64,000 bases of DNA from JAJEBT01 sp965214975 (GCA_965214975.1 OZ244055.1:2108001-2172000), one strand, 5' to 3'. Counted from the stretch's first letter, positions 1 to 9,538 are shown. Made by a program: numbers and translations. Notes: generated by a model from the sequence alone, not told the origin.

Positions 1-3000
1 AACAGGGCAATGTGGATCGGTCTTGCAAATGGTCGGGTCCGAACTCGCGGTGGGCACTGTCACGGGGAGCCCGCTTCCGTTTTTTCAGGAGGCGTTCGAT
101 GACTGGTTCCGGATCGGCATGGGCGTAGTATTTCCCGGTGTCCGGAGTCCACAGATCGAAAGATTTTCCCTTGTAGACCGGCCAGTAGCCTTCCGGACAT
201 TCCACGCTTTCCAGATCCATGAGCGGCTTGTCGTTCGTCGAATCAAGTTCTCTGTCCGGCCGCGCTCTCCAACGCCCGTTCTCGCCGAGATCCAGCCTTG
301 GCGCCTCGCGCAACCGCTCGAACACCCCAACCGAAGCCTCGGCCGGCAACAGCGGCAGTGACGCCGTGCCGGTCCAGGCGAGCACGTCCCGCCTCCCGAA
401 CGCGATCGCCGGACCAGCGATGCCGCTCTTGAATGCGTCCAGGGAAGCGAAAGGCCCCCTCAATTTGACGGACTTCTCCCCCGGCGTTCCACGGGCAACG
501 GTTACGAGACCGATCGTGTATCTTTGCTCGACCTCATCGAAGACCCAGCCGCCACGGTTGAGCAGCATGTCGACCCCGACCGTTTCCGACCCGTCGAACA
601 GGGTTTTCCGAAGTTCCGCCGAGCCTTTGGCGTTGAGTGCGTTCCGCGGCAGCACGACCCCGATACGGCCGCCGTCCGATGCCGTGAGGCGCCAGAGCCG
701 CCAGCAGAAGGCCTTGTAGAGATCGGGGTCGCCGGTCCCCATGCCGGGATACGCCCCTCCTACCAGCGCCTTGCGCGCGCGGGCCGTCTCGCTCAGCTCT
801 TCCTCGTAGACCGCAACAAGATCTGAACGCTGTTCGCGCAATGCCGCTTTTTTCGCTTCCTGCACACGTTGCGGCAGAGCGCGCAGACCCGGGAAGTGAC
901 GTGCCCAGAACGCGTCCTCCTCGACCGTCAATTCCTGCCAGGGAGGATTGCCGATCATCACGTCGAAGCCCGGTCGACGGCGCAGGAACACTTCCGGAAA
1001 TGCAACCGGGAAATGAAGCGCGTGAAGACCCTCGAGATCGCGACGCGCAACGGGAACCGCGTCATGATCTTCCAGGCCATCCTTGTGCCGGTCCCAATCC
1101 TCGAACGGGAAGCTGACCACCTTCTTGTCCGTCGAGATTGGCCCGGCGGCGATCAAGTCGCATAACGCCTTGGTGTTGCCGACGGCATCCTCGGCCTCTT
1201 GCTGCGCCCGGCGGGCTGCGGAAATGTCCTGCAACGTCGCGTCGTTGGAATTGGCAAGGCGGCGCAGTGGAGCCGACGCTTCTCCCAGCAGGCTTTCTGC
1301 GTCGAGATCGAACAACGTGTCGCTCATCGCCTCGAACTTCTGGCGGACGGCATCGACATGTCCGATGCCGACCAACGAATTCCCGCGGACGAGAGTGCGA
1401 TCGAGAAACGAAAGCGGCAGTCCGGGAACGAACGTGTGAATCCAGACCGACAGTCTCGCGAGTTGCACCGACAGGGCGTTGAGATCCACCCCGTAGATGC
1501 ATCGTCGAGCGATCAGCCGCCGCAGCAGCTGGCCGTCCTCGATTGTCGCGGCTTCCGCCAGCTTGCCCAGTTCCCGCATTGCGGCTTCACGCAGGCCGGA
1601 CAGTTCCCGCCGCACGCCCGGCAGGTCGTGCGTGGCCAGGTAATCCGCCATGCCCTTCTCGATGCGGTCTATGGCAGCGATCAGGAAATGGCCCGAGCCC
1701 ATGGCAATGTCGGCGACACGGAAATCGAAAAAGGCTTCCGCCGCATCGGCGTCGTTCAGTTTCCCGATGCGCACGAAGTGATCTGACAGCGCCGGTTCAA
1801 GCGCGCGGTCAAGCAAATGGTCGACGGCGAAGTCCTTGGTGTAATAGCTGCCGGACGACTTGCGAGCGCCCGAGCGATCGTGCAGGTAGACTTGCTCGGC
1901 CCTGACCGTAACCGGAGCGCCGTTTTCGGCGGGAACATAAACAGAATGCCCCCCCCCCGGCGCCAGATTTGTCTATGGCGAGGTCGACGTCAGCCACCGC
2001 CAGTTCCGATTCCAGCAGGCCCTCGTAGATCGTCCCGAACTCTCGCACGCCCAGCGACCGGAAATCGACCGGACCGGGTTGTCCCTCCTTTGTCTCGATC
2101 ACCAGAAGCGCGCGCAATGCCGCCTCGAAAACGCTATCGGGCAAGACAATGTCCGCCAGTTCGGCTCCGACGGACGACACATTGCCGTCGTCGGAGAAAA
2201 GGCCGCCGTCATAGGCCGGAACGCCCCACTGACGATTGCCGTCCGCGATTGCCCGCCAAAGAAGCGACACCTCCCGCCAATGGGCATCGCCGTCCGCGAT
2301 CGGGGTGTCGTCGGCGACGCAGTCCGCAAGTTCCCGCGCCTTCTGCTTCAACGAGCGGCGCCGATAGGCCTCGTTCAATCTGTAGGGCAACAGGTCGCGG
2401 TCTTCGGCATAGGCTGTGAAGAGCAACCGAAACAGCACCGTCAACGCCATCTCGTAGGTGCGTTCCAGTTCCTTCGGCCTCGGAAGATCGATTGCTCGAG
2501 CCACGGCAATGCCCTTGGCCAGGGTCGGCACCACCTCGTCGTAAATCCGTTCACGCAGCTTCTCGGCCAGGTTACCGGCGAACCGCTGGGAATATTCGAT
2601 AATGGTGCTCAAACTGCCCTGTGGCTCCAGCGCCTCGGCGGAGTACAACAACCACAGATAGGCGGCACGATCGTTCGACAACAACGAGGTCTGGCACTCG
2701 ATGTAGGTTTCGGTTCTCCCTCGCCGGCCGACGCCCATGTCAACTGCCGTGGAATAGACACGCAGCCGCGTCCCCTGCACGACGATCACCCAGGGGAGGT
2801 TCTCGACATCCGCCTTGGCGAACGCGTAGCTGATGGGTGACAAGCTGTTGAAGCGCGTGGCGCCGACCTCCGGAGATTCGGTCTCGCGCAGCACCACAGC
2901 CAGTGCGGTTTTCCGATCACCGCTTCGCAGCAACCCCGTGAGATTGTCCAGACGCTCGATCCGAAATCCGAGCGCGAGAAGAAGATCGCGGCCCCGCTTG

Positions 3001-3500
3001 CCCAAAGCTCCGCCTGCCTTGCGCCGCGCCCGGTTCCAGTCGTCCCGCGCAGGAGTCCCGTGCCGCAGCTCATGCTCGGCCACCAATCCCCTGTTGTCGA
3101 TACCCGGCAAGGCCGTTTCCAGAGATGGCAGGGCCTGCGCGAGAAACCGCAACGCGGCATGCCGATCCGGCAGATCGAGCACCTCTCGGCAGAGGCGCTC
3201 CACCAACCCGCGATCCACCGTCGGATTGGCGGGCGGCTGTTCACCCGATGCGCCGCATAGCCCCGCCCCGTCCGGATGCAACACGATCAACAGCACAGGT
3301 GCTGGCCGACCTGCCTTGCGCGCCTTCCAGCAATCGAGCAACGCCGACCGCTTCTGGGCGACATTGGCACGCGCCACCGCAACCTCGATCGCGTAATCCC
3401 CCTTGCCGATGAACAGACTGGTGGCCCGGATGGCGTGCCCCGTCTCCAGCTTCCAGGGCCGCGGCACGACATTCGCGAGAAATTCCCCGTATCCGGTCAT
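1..3500 (-). pseudogene. Eco57I-type restriction/N6-adenine DNA methylase, frameshifted and cut by the window edge
   Basis: Large adenine-specific DNA methyltransferase, probably a combined type II restriction-modification protein acting on host and phage DNA. The first part (3500 to about 1958) reads openly and holds the family's conserved AYAEDRDLLP stretch. At a run of ten C (1949-1958) the frame breaks. Reading resumes one frame over and stays open to base 1, giving GSYYTKDFAVDHLL, the SAM-binding motif DIAMGSGHFL (near 1700) and the catalytic IGNPPW (938-955). Nine or twelve G on the coding strand would join the two parts into more than 1,160 residues; the C-terminus lies outside the window. 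ATG at 3500 is chosen; an upstream TTG at 3515 is possible. The family call is firm from the motifs. Whether the gene is dead, mis-sequenced or switched off by slippage cannot be told here. No separate specificity or nuclease gene is seen next to it. Confidence 0.8.
1949..1958. repeat. Run of ten C (ten G on the coding strand) at the methylase frameshift
   Basis: Homopolymer tract exactly where the methylase reading frame changes. One base fewer restores a continuous frame (GGG GGG GGG CAT). Tracts of this length are prone to slipped-strand change in replication and also to sequencing error. Confidence 0.9.
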
Positions 3501-3616
3501 GGCGCTGCGGCTCAATTCTTCCGCGAACGGTCAAGCATGACGATCAGCCTAGAGCAGGAAGAGAAACGAAGCGGTCTTGGAGGCAGGCTTCGGTCACGCC
3601 CGGCCCTGAAACGGAA

Positions 3617-3639
3617 ACGGCGGGCGCGGGGCCCGCCGT
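3617..3639 (-). terminator. Rho-independent terminator after the cupin-Rieske operon
   Basis: A perfect 9-bp stem (ACGGCGGGC / GCCCGCCGT) with a 5-base loop lies 23 bases past the Rieske stop codon. On the minus strand it is followed by TTTCCGTTTC, a T-rich tail. It fits the end of the two-gene transcript. Confidence 0.6.
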
Positions 3640-3662
3640 CCCGAAGGCCGTTCCGGCGTCCC

Positions 3663-4730
3663 CTACTCGGCGGCGATCGCCATCCCGCCGCGTTCGGCCG
3701 CGACCTCGCGGTCGATCATCGCCCGCGCGGCGATCGAGCCGGCGTCCTGGACGGTGTCGATGGTGGGCCGGTCGTCCCAGTTCTCCTGCTGCTTGTTGAA
3801 CACCTCCCAGTCCTGGTGGAAGGCCGTGAAGATCTGCTTGTAGGACATTTCCGTCATCTCTTCGGTGATCGGCTTTCCGGCGATCTGGTAGGCGTTCGAC
3901 CAGAAGTAGTGGGTGGTGGTCTCGGTCTCCGGCGTGACGAAGTTGAGATTGTGGAAGCCGAACCCGCCTTCCGGCACCTCGCGGTCGATCTCGGTGAACC
4001 CGAACTCCTGCCCCCCGGCGGCGTCGGGCGCGGCGCCGGTGAACAGCCGCACGGCGCCCGGCATCCGGAACTCGATGATCTGCCAGCGGTCGACGATGTC
4101 GTCCTCGGTCCAGCCGCCCATCTTCTGGTAGGTCGGAGCCGGGTTCTTGCCCACGGTCCAGCGCGCGACGGTCACCGAGTCGTCGTCCTTGAGCGTGCGG
4201 ACCCTCGCCGCCTCGGCCACCGCGACGTTGCCGATCGTCGAGCGGTGCACGAATCCGAGATGGGACAGGTCCAGCAGGTTGTCGATGATCAGGCGGTAGT
4301 CGGACTTGACGTAGAAGTACGTGCCCTTGTCGCCCCAGTCGTCGGCGGTCTTCCACGGATAGGGGACGATCTCGTCCTCGTCGGCGAGCGCCGGGTCGCC
4401 CATCCAGATCCAGATCCAGTTGTACCGCTCGACGACCGGATAGGTCCGGACCTGCGCCCCCGGGGGGACCGTGCTCTGGCCGGGCACGTGGATGCACGCG
4501 CCGCCGGCGTCGAACCGGAGGCCGTGGTAGTAGCACTCGAGCACGTCGCCGACGATCTTGCCCTTCGACAGCGGCATGCGGCGGTGGCAGCAACGGTCCT
4601 CGAAGGCGATCGGCGTGCCGTCCTCGGCGCGCCAGAAGACGATCTTCTCGTTGCAGACGGTGCGCGTCATCGGGGTGCGGTCGATCTCCCCGGGCTCGGC
4701 GCAGACGTACCAAGCGTTTTTCACGAACAT
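3663..4730 (-). CDS. Rieske [2Fe-2S] aromatic-ring oxygenase, VanA-like (355 aa)
   Basis: Terminal oxygenase of the Rieske non-haem iron family, of the size and layout of vanillate O-demethylase oxygenase and related demethylases. The Rieske cluster ligands are C47-x-H49 and C66-x-x-H69. The mononuclear iron site appears as D-x2-H-x4-H within DLSHLGFVH, near residue 155. These enzymes hydroxylate or demethylate aromatic acids using electrons from a separate reductase; none is encoded nearby. The ATG at 4730 has GGAGG about ten bases upstream. It is the second gene of a pair with the cupin dioxygenase (71-bp gap, same strand) and is followed by a hairpin terminator. The substrate is unknown; a hydroxylated or methoxylated benzoate feeding the neighbouring ring-cleavage enzyme is an inference. 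Confidence 0.9.
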   Translation of the reverse strand: MFVKNAWYVCAEPGEIDRTPMTRTVCNEKIVFWRAEDGTPIAFEDRCCHRRMPLSKGKIVGDVLECYYHGLRFDAGGACIHVPGQSTVPPGAQVRTYPVVERYNWIWIWMGDPALADEDEIVPYPWKTADDWGDKGTYFYVKSDYRLIIDNLLDLSHLGFVHRSTIGNVAVAEAARVRTLKDDDSVTVARWTVGKNPAPTYQKMGGWTEDDIVDRWQIIEFRMPGAVRLFTGAAPDAAGGQEFGFTEIDREVPEGGFGFHNLNFVTPETETTTHYFWSNAYQIAGKPITEEMTEMSYKQIFTAFHQDWEVFNKQQENWDDRPTIDTVQDAGSIAARAMIDREVAAERGGMAIAAE

Positions 4731-4801
4731 GGGTCCGGTCCTCCAGTTGGATTGGCGTCAGGTTTTCAGGCGTTCCTCTCCGCGCAGGGCGGCCGCCCCC
4801 G

Positions 4802-5950
4802 TCATTCCCCGGCCTGGCGGAGTTCCTCCGCGTTGGTCTCGAAACCGGAACTCGCTCCCAGCACCGACCACGGATGCTTCAGATCCTCCTGCCACAGCAG
4901 GCTTTCCATGAAGATGTTGAGGGGCTGGTCCTGGACGGTGAGCTCGTAGACCGCCTCGTCGTAGGACGCGTGGTTGTGCACGCCCCAGCCCGGAGCCGAC
5001 AGCATGAGGTCGCCGGCCTTCCATTCGTAGACCTTGCCCTCCACCGTCGAGCGCCCGCTGCCGCTGAAGTAGTAGTTGATCGCCGACGACACGTGGCGGT
5101 GCGGCCGGTCGACGATCTTCGGCGGGCGCACCGTCATGGTCGCGAAGAAGTTCGGCGTCGTGCCGTTGAACCGGGTCGTCATCGGGTTGAACAGCAGGTA
5201 GAGGCGGCGGCCGCGGTATTTCGGGCCGAGCGCGGTGAGCTTGTCGAGCTCCCGCTTGACGTCCTTCCACGGCCAGTGGAGCGCCCGGGATTCGACCGAC
5301 GCCGGGTTGATCAGCGTCTCGTAGGGCATCAGCCAGGCGCCGTCGTCGTTGAGCTGGAAGGTGCCGTAGGGGCTCCTGCCGGCCGGATCGTCCCCGGCGG
5401 CGCGCTCCCGTTCCGCCTCCTCGCGCGCCCGCTCCTCCGCCTGGCCGACGAGTTCCATCATCGGCGGCGGTTCCTCGTCGACGATGTGCACGTTCATCTT
5501 CTCGAGCAGCGGCGCGTTCGAGTAGGTCAGGCGGGCGTGGAGATCCCTCGAATCGTTGACGTGCCAGTAGGTTCCCATCGACGGGAAGTTGTAGACGTCG
5601 TGCTCGGAGAAGCCGATCTTCTTTCCGTTGACCAGGGAATGGCCCTCGCCGCGGATGCAGAAATTGACCTGCGTCGAGTTGTGGCGGATCGGCGAGGTCT
5701 GCTCGCCGGGCTTGAGCACCTCGAGCGTAACCCGCACGCCCGGGTTGAGGCCCGGCCCGACGCCGAGTTCCCGCCACCGCGGATGGACGATCAGCGACTG
5801 GCGGCGTCCGTTCTCCGGCCGCGGCAGTTCGGCCAGCCGTTCGATCTCCTCGTCGATCTCCTCTTTGGAGATGACGATCGGCTCCCAGAGGTCGAGAGCC
5901 TCGGGATTCCTGTGTCCCGTGCGATCGATGAACTTCGGGTTGCCGCTCAT
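4802..5950 (-). CDS. Bicupin ring-cleavage dioxygenase, gentisate 1,2-dioxygenase-like (382 aa)
   Basis: Two cupin domains. The first (about residues 85-150) carries NSTQVNFCIRGEGHSLVNG. The second (about 275-340) carries PHRHVSSAINYYFSGSG, with the HRH triad at residues 284-286, and GWGVHNHAS, which together can hold a catalytic iron. Gentisate and salicylate dioxygenases cut the ring of hydroxybenzoates with one such iron. In classical gentisate dioxygenases the HRH motif sits in the N-terminal cupin, so finding the clear metal site in the C-terminal cupin is unusual and argues for a related but different substrate. ATG at 5950 is chosen because GGAGGAGG lies about seven bases upstream; a longer frame runs to 6007 without support. 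It is first in a two-gene operon with the Rieske oxygenase. Confidence 0.8.
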   Translation of the reverse strand: MSGNPKFIDRTGHRNPEALDLWEPIVISKEEIDEEIERLAELPRPENGRRQSLIVHPRWRELGVGPGLNPGVRVTLEVLKPGEQTSPIRHNSTQVNFCIRGEGHSLVNGKKIGFSEHDVYNFPSMGTYWHVNDSRDLHARLTYSNAPLLEKMNVHIVDEEPPPMMELVGQAEERAREEAERERAAGDDPAGRSPYGTFQLNDDGAWLMPYETLINPASVESRALHWPWKDVKRELDKLTALGPKYRGRRLYLLFNPMTTRFNGTTPNFFATMTVRPPKIVDRPHRHVSSAINYYFSGSGRSTVEGKVYEWKAGDLMLSAPGWGVHNHASYDEAVYELTVQDQPLNIFMESLLWQEDLKHPWSVLGASSGFETNAEELRQAGE

Positions 5951-6831
5951 GGCGCGCCTCCTCCGCCCGACGGCCCGGTCCGGCGCCGACCGCCTCCGAG
6001 CGCGCATAGTAGGGTCGCGGAAAGCGCCTCGTCAAGGGCGGGCAGGCTTATCCCCAAGATGATCCCACGCTGCGGTTCCCGACCGGCTTAGTCGCCCGGA
6101 TGACGGGATCCGAACCAGATCCGGCCGATTGCAGTCACCCTCGGAGCCCGCAAACCGCCCCGGCCTGGAGCGGATGCTCGGCCAGCGTGGGACTGTCCTG
6201 GACGAGGTAGTGGTGACGATTGACCGTCGCGTCCCGCTGCACGCGTTCGCGCGACTCCGCGAGGCGAACCGTCACGTCGGCAACCGAGAAGCCGTTGGGC
6301 GCACTCTCGAAGAAGGATCTGTCGTTCGTTCGGTGGCCCATGCCGCCATATTCAACCAAATCGGCAGCGAAAAATTAGAACGAGACGCAACCGACTTCGC
6401 CGGGATCCCGAATCGCCGACGGAACCGAGCGTGGGATCGTCTTGCGAGGGCGGCATCGAGATCGGTCCTTCTGACCACCAGAGGTAGTCCCCGGAAACCA
6501 CGCCATCGCGCCAGCATGGTATCCAACCGCCTTCCGCTGTCTCCTGCGCTTGCGGCCGCTCCGCTTCGTCCGTCCTCGTTCGAAGCATCCAGTGCACGAG
6601 GGTTCGAATCCTGCATGATCGGATTTAGTTGCCTCTTGCGCTGCGGTAGACTTCGATGGTCGTGACGCGCCTCTCTTTGAGCTTCCGCACGTCCTTGTTC
6701 GTTCCAGCGCCAGCGGTCGCGCGCTTGATAGAGGGCCGAAGACGCAAATCAGTGGTTCCTCTGCAAGCATGTAGAACCAGTCTACGATCGGACGCATCGA
6801 ATCGAGCAGGTCTGCCGTGCCTGCAGACCCA
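5951..6831. other. 880-bp stretch without a confident gene
   Basis: No reading frame here has convincing family features. It holds one copy of a dispersed intergenic repeat (about 6095-6190). On the minus strand there is a short frame at 6135-6359 whose residues (NRHHYLVQDS) hint at a decayed transposase tail, but this is too weak to name. A GGTTCGAATCC string near 6601 resembles a tRNA T-loop, but no tRNA folds around it. The stretch looks like degraded accessory DNA between the catabolic pair and the zinc-ribbon gene. Confidence 0.5.
6095..6190. repeat. Dispersed intergenic repeat, copy 1
   Basis: Shares CCCGGATGACGGGATCCG (6095-6112) and, about 55 bases on, CCTGGAGCG-ATG-CGGCCAGCG with the intergenic stretch at 23847-23960. 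Both copies lie outside genes. The middle differs in length and sequence. Confidence 0.6.
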
Positions 6832-7842
6832 TCACGATATTCCTTGTGCGTCGCCGGCCATGCCCGAGGCCAACTTCTCGATCCGATCCACGCAATCCCG
6901 GATCGCCGACTCTCGGACGACCACGCGCTGTCCTGGCCGGTAAGCAGTGTCACCGCTGCGGGCGATATAGTCTTGATCCACGATGCCTTGCGTGTGGGCA
7001 AGAAGATGGCGCTGCTGGAAGGCGCGCGTCAGGATGGTCAAGTCGGTGGGCTCAAGATGGTCGCTATATCGTCTGCCGGTGGCGGCGTGCCAAAGGTCGC
7101 TGCCGTCCTTGAGGTTCTGGAAAGCGTTGCGGCGGACCGGCGACGAAACCGGAAGCTTGGCATAGAGCGCTTCGGCATAGCGCTGAAAGGCGGTGACGGC
7201 GTTTTGAAGCCCGTTCTCGACGATGAGCCGCACCGTCGTTTCGGCTGTATTTCGGTTGGGGATCGTGGTTCGCACCACGGCAAGGGCGTCGAGGGAGTTC
7301 CGTATGCCGGTCAGCGAAAGGTCAAATAACAACTCAGCGGAATTGTTGCCGCATGCCGGGCAAAAGAACGCGGAGCCGATGACCGCATAACGGCAGGCGC
7401 ATTCGGGACAGATGATCTTGAGTTGCATCGGCTCGGCCGCAGCGGGTGGCAAGGGAACGTGCCGGGGACGGCTGTCCACCCTCATCGTCATGCTGATAAA
7501 GTTGTCGCGAGGCTGGCGCCGGTTCCAGCGGTCGGCATCACGCCTCATGGCGCGGCCGAGACGCTGGTCGATATGGGACGTTACCACTTTATTGATGTGA
7601 TCACGCTGATCTTCAGTCCACCACTTGTCGGAAGCGGCGGCATGGCCACAGAAGGGACAGAAGACTTCTTCATCATGTACCTTTTCGCGCCAGTCCTCCT
7701 CGTAAACCTTGAACTGGAACAGGCATTCGTCAGAGGGGCATTCCCGATCGAAATAGCCTTCGACGTCAGACAGAATGGAGACTGAAAACTGCTGGCGGCC
7801 GTCGAGACGTCGAAGCTCGCGAATCGTCTCCTCGAACACCAT
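6832..7842 (-). CDS. Two-zinc-ribbon protein with a C-terminal HEPN-like RX4H motif (336 aa)
   Basis: Unnamed protein. The N-terminal half has two treble-type zinc-binding patterns: CPSDEC followed by CPFCG, then CPECACRY followed by CPACG. The C-terminal half is helical and includes QRHLLAHTQG, an R-x4-H motif of the kind used by HEPN ribonucleases, followed by VDQDYI. HEPN domains commonly act as RNA-cutting effectors in defence and toxin systems, so an antiviral or stress role is possible but only inferred. The ATG at 7842 is chosen because GGAG lies about five bases upstream. A longer frame to 7881 reads into the IS630 end and so cannot be native. The IS sits immediately upstream and has probably displaced the native promoter. 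Confidence 0.6.
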   Translation of the reverse strand: MVFEETIRELRRLDGRQQFSVSILSDVEGYFDRECPSDECLFQFKVYEEDWREKVHDEEVFCPFCGHAAASDKWWTEDQRDHINKVVTSHIDQRLGRAMRRDADRWNRRQPRDNFISMTMRVDSRPRHVPLPPAAAEPMQLKIICPECACRYAVIGSAFFCPACGNNSAELLFDLSLTGIRNSLDALAVVRTTIPNRNTAETTVRLIVENGLQNAVTAFQRYAEALYAKLPVSSPVRRNAFQNLKDGSDLWHAATGRRYSDHLEPTDLTILTRAFQQRHLLAHTQGIVDQDYIARSGDTAYRPGQRVVVRESAIRDCVDRIEKLASGMAGDAQGIS

Positions 7843-7862
7843 GGTCTCCGACAATCGGTCTA

Positions 7863-9081
7863 GTGTCCTGTCAATCATCAAGTGTCGGATAAAGGCGTTT
7901 CAGCCTCACGCGGGCGTCGTCCGTGGTGAACTGCCAGTTGACCTTGGCCTGGATGCGGTCCCGGGACGCCTGCCAGGCCGCGACCTCTTCGCGCAGGATC
8001 TCGAGCGAGGCGATGCGGCGGTTGAGGCACTGACGGGTCAGGACGTTGAGTTCGACTTCGGCGACGTTGAGCCAACTGCCGTGCCTGGGCGTGTGGACGA
8101 ACTCGAAGCGGTCCCACAGGGCCTTGGCCCGAGCCGGCGCAAAGGCCTCGTACAGGGCGCTGGGACGGTGGGTGTTGAGGTTGTCCATCACCAGCGTGAT
8201 TGTCGTGGCGCCGGAGTGGCGCTCGGCGATGTCGTTGAGGAAGTGCGCCCGGTCGGTCCTGGTTCTGCGCGCCGTGACCTTGGTCATGCGCCGCCCGGCC
8301 AGGGGCTCGGTCGCCATGAACACGTTGCAGGTTCCGCAGCGTCGGTACTCGAAGTCTTCGCGCGCTGGCCGACCTGGCGCCGCCGCAACCGGTTCGCGCG
8401 TCTCGCTGATCAGTTGCCGGGGCGTCTCGTCCATGCACACCACCGGAAAGGCGGCATCGCAAGGACGCCGGTAGATGTCGAGAACCCTCTCCATCGCGGC
8501 CGCGAAGTCCGCGTTCCCTTGTGGGGGAATCACCCAGCCGACGCGTCGCCACGGCTTGATCGTGTTTTTTTCAGAACCCGGCGCACCGTCTCGTGGGACA
8601 CGCTGTCGATGTGGCCGAGCTCCGCGACGCGGTCCGCCAGCAGCCGGAGCGACCACTGCGAGTGGCCCTGCGGCGGTTCGGCGCAGCTCAGCGCCACCAG
8701 GCGCGCCTCGAACTCGCCGTCGGCCTTGCGCGCGTAGCTGGGACGGCGACCCTGCCGGCCGCCGAGCGCCGCCTCCATGCCCTCCTCGACGAAACGCTTC
8801 TTGACCCGATCCACCTTGCGCGCACTGATGCGCAGAACCTCGGCAACGGCTTCCCCGCGCGCCCGGCGCCCGTTGAACTCGCCCTCGTCGCAGTTGAGCA
8901 GGATCAGCGCGTTGATCACCTTCTGCGATCGATGCGAACCCCTGCGCGTGATCCCCGCGAGCTCGTCCCGCTCCGCCTTCTCCAAGGTCACCACGTAACG
9001 CTTCATGTCCGCCTCCTCGCCGTTGTTGAACGACGGGAAAGCTATCATGAAAAATGCGACATATCAAATATGACATGACAC
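7863..9081 (-). mobile_element. IS630-family insertion sequence (about 1.2 kb)
   Basis: Bounded by matching ends GTGTCCTGTCAATCAT (left) and the inverse of ATATGACATGACAC (right). Each end is flanked by TA within CTAG (7860-7863 and 9081-9084), the TA target duplication expected of IS630/mariner-type elements. It contains one transposase gene in two frames. Confidence 0.85.
7871..9006 (-). CDS. IS630-family DDE transposase read in two frames
   Basis: Cut-and-paste transposase. The first frame (9006 to about 8565) encodes the helix-turn-helix DNA-binding part starting MKRYVVTLEKAERDEL. The second frame continues to 7871 and holds the DDE catalytic residues: the Asp in VVCMDETP, the Asp in TLVMDNLNTH and the Glu in GSWLNVAEVELN. 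The frames meet at seven A on the coding strand (8565-8571), where a -1 shift gives a continuous protein of about 378 residues. This could be programmed frameshifting, known in several IS families, or a simple lesion. ATG at 9006 is chosen; it follows a GAGG-rich stretch. The ends are intact, so the element may still be active. Confidence 0.85.
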
Positions 9082-9218
9082 TAGGAGTCTGTCCGAGCAT
9101 TCCTAAAAATGCCGTTGCCAAACGATATTTGGCAGATGAAAAGTGAACACGCAAAGCACAAAAAGAGAGCACATCCCGGAATTTTTGGCGTCTTGCTATT
9201 ACTCGGACAGGTTCCTAG
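9081..9218. mobile_element. 138-bp MITE-like element with CTAG target duplication
   Basis: Terminal inverted repeats GAGTCTGTCCGAG (left) and the inverse of CTCGGACAGGTTC (right), 12 of 14 positions alike, lie inside direct CTAG repeats (9081-9084, 9215-9218). The interior is AT-rich with no coding capacity. The end sequence and CTAG duplication resemble IS5-type elements, so it is probably a non-autonomous derivative. The left CTAG is where the IS630 element inserted. The right CTAG supplies the TAG stop of the next gene. Confidence 0.65.
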
Positions 9219-9505
9219 CGGCGGCGAGTCGAGCGCTTGAGAATGTTGCCCTGCGAATCCATCACCCCGACTGTCGTCCCCTTGGTGGCGTCCAGCGCTG
9301 CTCGGGTCGCCTCGGCATCGGCGCCGGCGATATAGACGGGCTTCTTGAAACCTCGAAGTTGCCGGAGTCCGTCGCGCACGGTGTCGGCCGTTTCGACCTC
9401 GATGGCGCGGCGAGATGTGTTCACATCCGGCCCCTGTCCGCGATTGTAGCGGGTGCGGTTCCTGCCCGCGAGACGGGATGCGATCTTATCGTGATTCGAA
9501 GGCAT
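9215..9505 (-). CDS. Small conserved protein, possibly a PD-(D/E)xK-like fold (96 aa)
   Basis: Short basic protein. The core GQGPDVNTSRRAIEVE has the spacing of acidic residues seen in some PD-(D/E)xK nuclease-like folds, followed by a glycine-rich tail (TKGTTVGVMD). This fold assignment is a guess; no catalytic lysine is evident. A good AAGGAG site lies seven bases before the ATG. It starts 33 bases after the DUF3892 gene on the same strand, so the two are probably cotranscribed. Its TAG stop lies in the CTAG duplicated by the MITE-like insertion, so the native C-terminus may have been altered. Confidence 0.6.
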   Translation of the reverse strand: MPSNHDKIASRLAGRNRTRYNRGQGPDVNTSRRAIEVETADTVRDGLRQLRGFKKPVYIAGADAEATRAALDATKGTTVGVMDSQGNILKRSTRRR

Positions 9506-9538
9506 ATTGGTTGCTCCTTGAGAGGCGCCCGACTATGG

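Noticed and set aside
6590..6625. GGTTCGAATCC string resembling a tRNA T-loop
   Set aside because: The T-stem pairs badly, and no anticodon, D-arm or acceptor stem can be drawn on either strand.
6375..7001. Minus-strand frame of 208 codons next to the zinc-ribbon gene
   Set aside because: It overlaps the true gene in another frame and has serine/arginine-rich sequence without domain features.
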